Source: Betaproteobacteria bacterium RBG_16_58_11 (GTDB lineage: Bacteria > Pseudomonadota > Gammaproteobacteria > Burkholderiales > Thiobacteraceae). From it: DNA of 9,653 nucleotides. Made by a program: the position numbers and the translations under genes. Each line of letters begins with the position of its first letter. Position 1 is the first letter of the stretch. This document shows positions 7,576-9,653 of the stretch, one piece after another. Location of the stretch: assembly GCA_001770235.1 (NCBI GenBank), contig MEQN01000134.1, positions 4,207 to 13,859 of the forward strand. Direction: 5' to 3'. The notes under the pieces are model-generated. The model searched no databases. It was given only the letters and a program-made list of their open reading frames with translations, and was not told where the DNA came from.

Positions 7576-7604
7576 CTAGTGTTTAGGGTGAAACACGACA
7601 CTAG
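7576..7604 (+). terminator. Hairpin directly after the HD-GYP stop, possible terminator
   Basis: CTAGTGT (7576-7582) pairs with ACACTAG (7598-7604). An alternative inner stem pairs GTGTTT (7580-7585) with AAACAC (7591-7596) around a 6-nt loop. A 10-bp palindrome GTACCGGTAC (7604-7613) follows. No U-run is present, so the call as an intrinsic terminator is weak. Confidence 0.35.
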
Positions 7605-7646
7605 TACCGGTACCTATAAATTACGAAACATACTCCGCCGATGTAG

Positions 7647-7683
7647 GTTGGGTTAGGCGCGGTTCTTTGCGCCGTAACCCAAC
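7647..7683. repeat. Left hairpin unit of the palindromic element
   Basis: GTTGGGTTA (7647-7655) pairs with TAACCCAAC (7675-7683). The stem continues as GGCGC (7656-7660) with GCGCC (7669-7673), leaving one unpaired G at 7674 and an 8-nt loop. The total is 14 base pairs with one bulge. Confidence 0.8.
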
Positions 7684-7777
7684 AAACCCAATCTTCACAA
7701 AAGCAGGCGCTTCCAGGCAACCCCGACGGGTAGGCAAAACACATCAACACCGGCGTTTAGAAGGATGATTAGGTTTT

Positions 7778-7809
7778 GTTGGGTTACGCGATAAAGCCGC
7801 TAACCCAAC
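7778..7809. repeat. Right hairpin unit of the palindromic element, inverted
   Basis: GTTGGGTTA (7778-7786) pairs with TAACCCAAC (7801-7809). An unpaired C at 7787 follows, then GCG (7788-7790) pairs with CGC (7798-7800) around a 7-nt loop. It mirrors the left unit with a shorter upper stem and the bulge at the equivalent position. Confidence 0.8.
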
Positions 7810-7864
7810 CTACATGAGCCTGCTGACGCCAAACAAAATGTTTCGTAATTTACGATTTTCAATA

Positions 7865-9385
7865 CTAGCTCGCCAGATGCCGTAACTGCCGCGTGGCTTG
7901 ATGCGCCGGTTTGGGTTTTTCCGTTTTATCCGCGCCGGATTTTCCCTGCTTGAGAAATGCCGGCGCGCCCCGCGCGCCGCTGCCGGCGTAATCCCGCGCT
8001 AGGGCGTGCGTGGCTTCCTCGCTCGAACACCCCATGATCGTGACCAAACCCGCATGCACCAAATCGTACAAACGATCGAGTGCGATCTGGTGCGTTTGCC
8101 GGGTTTCGGCATAGAGCCAATCGCTAAGCGAGAGAAAACGCGCGAACGGCGCATCGCCCAGGATCAGCGGCAGCGCGGCGGGAAATCGTCCGGAATTCGC
8201 GATCATGTCCCAATAGCGCGCGAAGCGGGTCAGGCGCTGCATGGTGGGGAAATCGATGCAGTCGGTCGCCAACACGGTATAGGGCGGATACGGGCTATAG
8301 CGCATATGGTGTGCGGCCGTGTGGCGTGCGATGGGCGTGCCGCGCAGGCGCTTGAGAACGCCGACTTGGATTTCATGCGGGTTGATGCCGACTAAACGAT
8401 CAAACCCTTGCGCGAAACTTTCGATGTCCTCGCCCGGCAAGCCGAAAATCAAATCGGCATGAATATGGGCCTGGCTCTTCGTGCGCAGCCAGCGCACATT
8501 GTTCTCGGTCTTATCGTTGTCTTGCTTGCGCGAGATGAGCGCTTGCACCGCCGGATTGAATGTCTGAATCCCCACCTCGAGCTGCAAGCTGCCGGCGGGA
8601 AACCGCGCAATAAGCGCTTTTAATGTATCGGGAAGATGGTCTGGAATGACCTCGAAATGGAGGAACAATTTATCGTCCAGCCGCGCCAGAAAAAATTCCA
8701 GAATGCGCGCGCTGGCTTTGACATTGAGATTGAAAGTGCGATCGACGAACTTGAAGTGGCGCGTGCCGCGTTCATACAGCCGCGCCATTTCGCCGAGGAA
8801 CAGATCGAGATCGAACGGCCAAGCGGTCTTGTCGAGCGAGGACAAGCAAAACTCGCACTTGAACGGGCAGCCGCGCGAGGCTTCCACATACAAAATGCGG
8901 TGTGCGATATCGTCATCGGTGTAGAGCCGGTATGGCAGCTTGATGCCGGACAGCGGCGGCTGTTCGCCGGCGATGATTTTTTGCGCGGGCCGCTCGCCCG
9001 CGAGCAGTTGCCGGCACAGTTTGGCGAAGCTGACATCGCCCCAGCCGGTAATCACATAATCGGCCAGCGCAACGATGGCTTGTTCCTCGCATTCGTAGCT
9101 CACCTCCGGCCCGCCCAGCACCACGATCACGTCGGGCGCAACGCGCTTCAGCATCGCGACCACTTGGGTGATCTCCTGCACGTTCCAGATATAGACGCCG
9201 AAGCCGACGATCTTCGGGTTCTGCGCCAGCAGCGCCTCGACGATATCCGCCGGCTTGTGCTGCAAGATGAATTCCATGATCCGGGCTTCGGGTTCGAGCT
9301 CGTTCAGATTCGCCGCGAGATAGCGCAAGCCGAGCGAAGCGTGGAAATAGCGGGCGTTGAGCGTGGTGAGGAGAATGTCGGCCAT
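7865..9385 (-). CDS. Radical SAM protein with N-terminal B12-binding-like domain and DUF4080 C-terminus
   Basis: This is a radical S-adenosylmethionine enzyme of 506 residues and unknown reaction, cytosolic. Residues about 1-140 look like a cobalamin-binding Rossmann domain of the B12-dependent radical SAM class (GFGVYIWNVQ at 61-70, VVLGGPEVSYE at 88-98), but I find no DxHxxG motif for base-off B12 binding. The [4Fe-4S] cluster ligands are C173, C177 and C180 in RGCPFKCEFC, and the radical SAM barrel continues through LEVGIQTFNP (about 269-278) and DLIFGLPGED (311-320). The C-terminal third (about 370-465) fits DUF4080. The last 40 residues are a basic, low-complexity tail. The ATG at 9385 gives the expected family N-terminus (MADILLTTLNARYFHASLGL) although its Shine-Dalgarno sequence is weak. 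The gene follows the GDCCVxC gene by 48 nt on the same strand. The assignment of the class is firm; the substrate is not known. Confidence 0.92.
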   Translation of the reverse strand: MADILLTTLNARYFHASLGLRYLAANLNELEPEARIMEFILQHKPADIVEALLAQNPKIVGFGVYIWNVQEITQVVAMLKRVAPDVIVVLGGPEVSYECEEQAIVALADYVITGWGDVSFAKLCRQLLAGERPAQKIIAGEQPPLSGIKLPYRLYTDDDIAHRILYVEASRGCPFKCEFCLSSLDKTAWPFDLDLFLGEMARLYERGTRHFKFVDRTFNLNVKASARILEFFLARLDDKLFLHFEVIPDHLPDTLKALIARFPAGSLQLEVGIQTFNPAVQALISRKQDNDKTENNVRWLRTKSQAHIHADLIFGLPGEDIESFAQGFDRLVGINPHEIQVGVLKRLRGTPIARHTAAHHMRYSPYPPYTVLATDCIDFPTMQRLTRFARYWDMIANSGRFPAALPLILGDAPFARFLSLSDWLYAETRQTHQIALDRLYDLVHAGLVTIMGCSSEEATHALARDYAGSGARGAPAFLKQGKSGADKTEKPKPAHQATRQLRHLAS

Positions 9386-9433
9386 GGCGTGAGACTTGAA
9401 CAGAGGCCGCTATTTTACGCGCCTGGGAGACTC

Positions 9434-9653
9434 CTAGGCAGAGCAGCAGCCGGATTTTCCTTGCTGCTGAATCGGCGGGCAAGGCACGGTGCCGTAGGAG
9501 CAATACACACAGCAATCGCCCGCCTTGGGCTTGAGCACTTGATGACAGTGCGTGCATTCATAAAACCACTGGCAGGCATCCGTCGGCATGGTTTCTGTTT
9601 TGCTGAAGCCGCAGTGCGGGCAGGTGATGGTGGAGTCGGGAATAATCTCGCTC
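9434..9653 (-). CDS. Small Cys-rich GDCCVxC-domain protein, N-terminus beyond the window
   Basis: This is a short redox or metal-binding protein of the GDCCVxC family, in which some members carry selenocysteine; the function is not established. I translated 72 residues to a TAG at 9436-9434. The reading frame runs off the right edge one base before a Ser codon, so probably only a few residues are missing. Ten cysteines are seen: CPHC (11-14 of the visible part), DAC (27), ECTHC (33 and 36), GDCCVYC (45-51), VPCPP (58) and a terminal GCC (69-70). The two CxxC pairs could bind zinc. All conserved positions are encoded by TGC or TGT, with no in-frame TGA, so this is the cysteine form. It lies 48 nt upstream of the radical SAM gene on the same strand. 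A hairpin at 9421-9439 overlaps the stop codon. Family assignment is by the GDCCVxC and PTDACQWFYEC signatures. Confidence 0.88.
   Translation of the reverse strand, partial: SEIIPDSTITCPHCGFSKTETMPTDACQWFYECTHCHQVLKPKAGDCCVYCSYGTVPCPPIQQQGKSGCCSA

Larger units (their letters stand above)
7617..7852. mobile_element. MITE/REP-like 236-bp palindromic element without genes
   Basis: The element begins and ends with perfect 15-bp inverted repeats, TAAATTACGAAACAT at 7617-7631 and its complement at 7838-7852. Nested inside is a perfect 16-bp inverted pair, ATGTAGGTTGGGTTAG at 7641-7656 and its complement at 7800-7815. Deeper still, GTAACCCAACAAA (7674-7686) is matched by its complement at 7775-7787. 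Each half therefore holds one hairpin unit, in opposite orientation, around a unique centre (about 7690-7771). No open reading frame fits, so any movement would depend on a transposase supplied elsewhere. The inner motif resembles a dispersed REP-type sequence that I recall from many proteobacterial genomes; this is memory, not a search. It fills the space between two convergent genes, ending 12 bp from the radical SAM stop, and could serve as a two-way terminator. I see no clear target-site duplication. Confidence 0.75.

Noticed and set aside
7576..7864. A small RNA or small protein gene between the convergent genes
   Set aside because: The stretch is fully explained by the palindromic element and a hairpin. 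No frame has a start with a ribosome binding site.
8913..9557. Minus-strand frame of 214 codons across the gap between the radical SAM and GDCCVxC genes
   Set aside because: It is a shifted reading of both genes. Both true frames show Cys motifs and family sequence.

Overview
The window looks like chromosomal DNA of a GC-rich proteobacterium, most likely betaproteobacterial. The support is the gene families (RND/MFP pump, DUF3391 HD-GYP protein, CrcB with DUF190), the codon bias, and a GTAGGTTGGGTTAG / CGTAACCCAAC dispersed repeat that I remember from such genomes. The taxonomic call is inference. Nothing marks it as phage, plasmid or integron, and coding density is high. The only mobile-looking sequence is a 236-bp gene-free palindromic element at 7617-7852.

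Layout. From the left edge to 6170 every gene is on the minus strand. In transcription order they are crcB (fluoride channel, 5790-6170), a DUF190 gene (5415-5762), a lipoprotein membrane-fusion protein (4269-5312), an RND efflux pump (1177-4272), and an MFS transporter that starts at a TTG (1086) and runs off the left edge. Three pairings are tight. crcB and DUF190 are 27 nt apart. The fusion protein and pump overlap by 4 nt. The pump and MFS gene are 90 nt apart. The longer 100-nt gap between DUF190 and the fusion protein holds a hairpin and one copy of a short repeat. The other copy lies just before the MFS start. From 6171 to 6384 is a divergent intergenic region with a perfect inverted repeat. 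It is followed by a plus-strand HD-GYP gene (6385-7575). Between this and the convergent radical SAM gene (7865-9385, minus) lies the MITE/REP-like element. At the right edge is an almost complete minus-strand gene for a small Cys-rich GDCCVxC protein (9434-9653), 48 nt upstream of the radical SAM gene.

How the genes work together. The left two thirds is an export block: F- through CrcB, an unknown substrate through the MFP-RND pair (which needs an outer-membrane TolC-like partner not seen here), and another unknown substrate through the MFS protein. The HD-GYP protein should lower c-di-GMP and has its own transcription unit. The GDCCVxC and radical SAM genes could share a transcript, but their biochemical link is unknown. 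I see no convincing new multi-gene system. The items most worth a second look are the palindromic element at 7617-7852, the duplicated short sequence before two efflux units, and the GDCCVxC/radical SAM pair.
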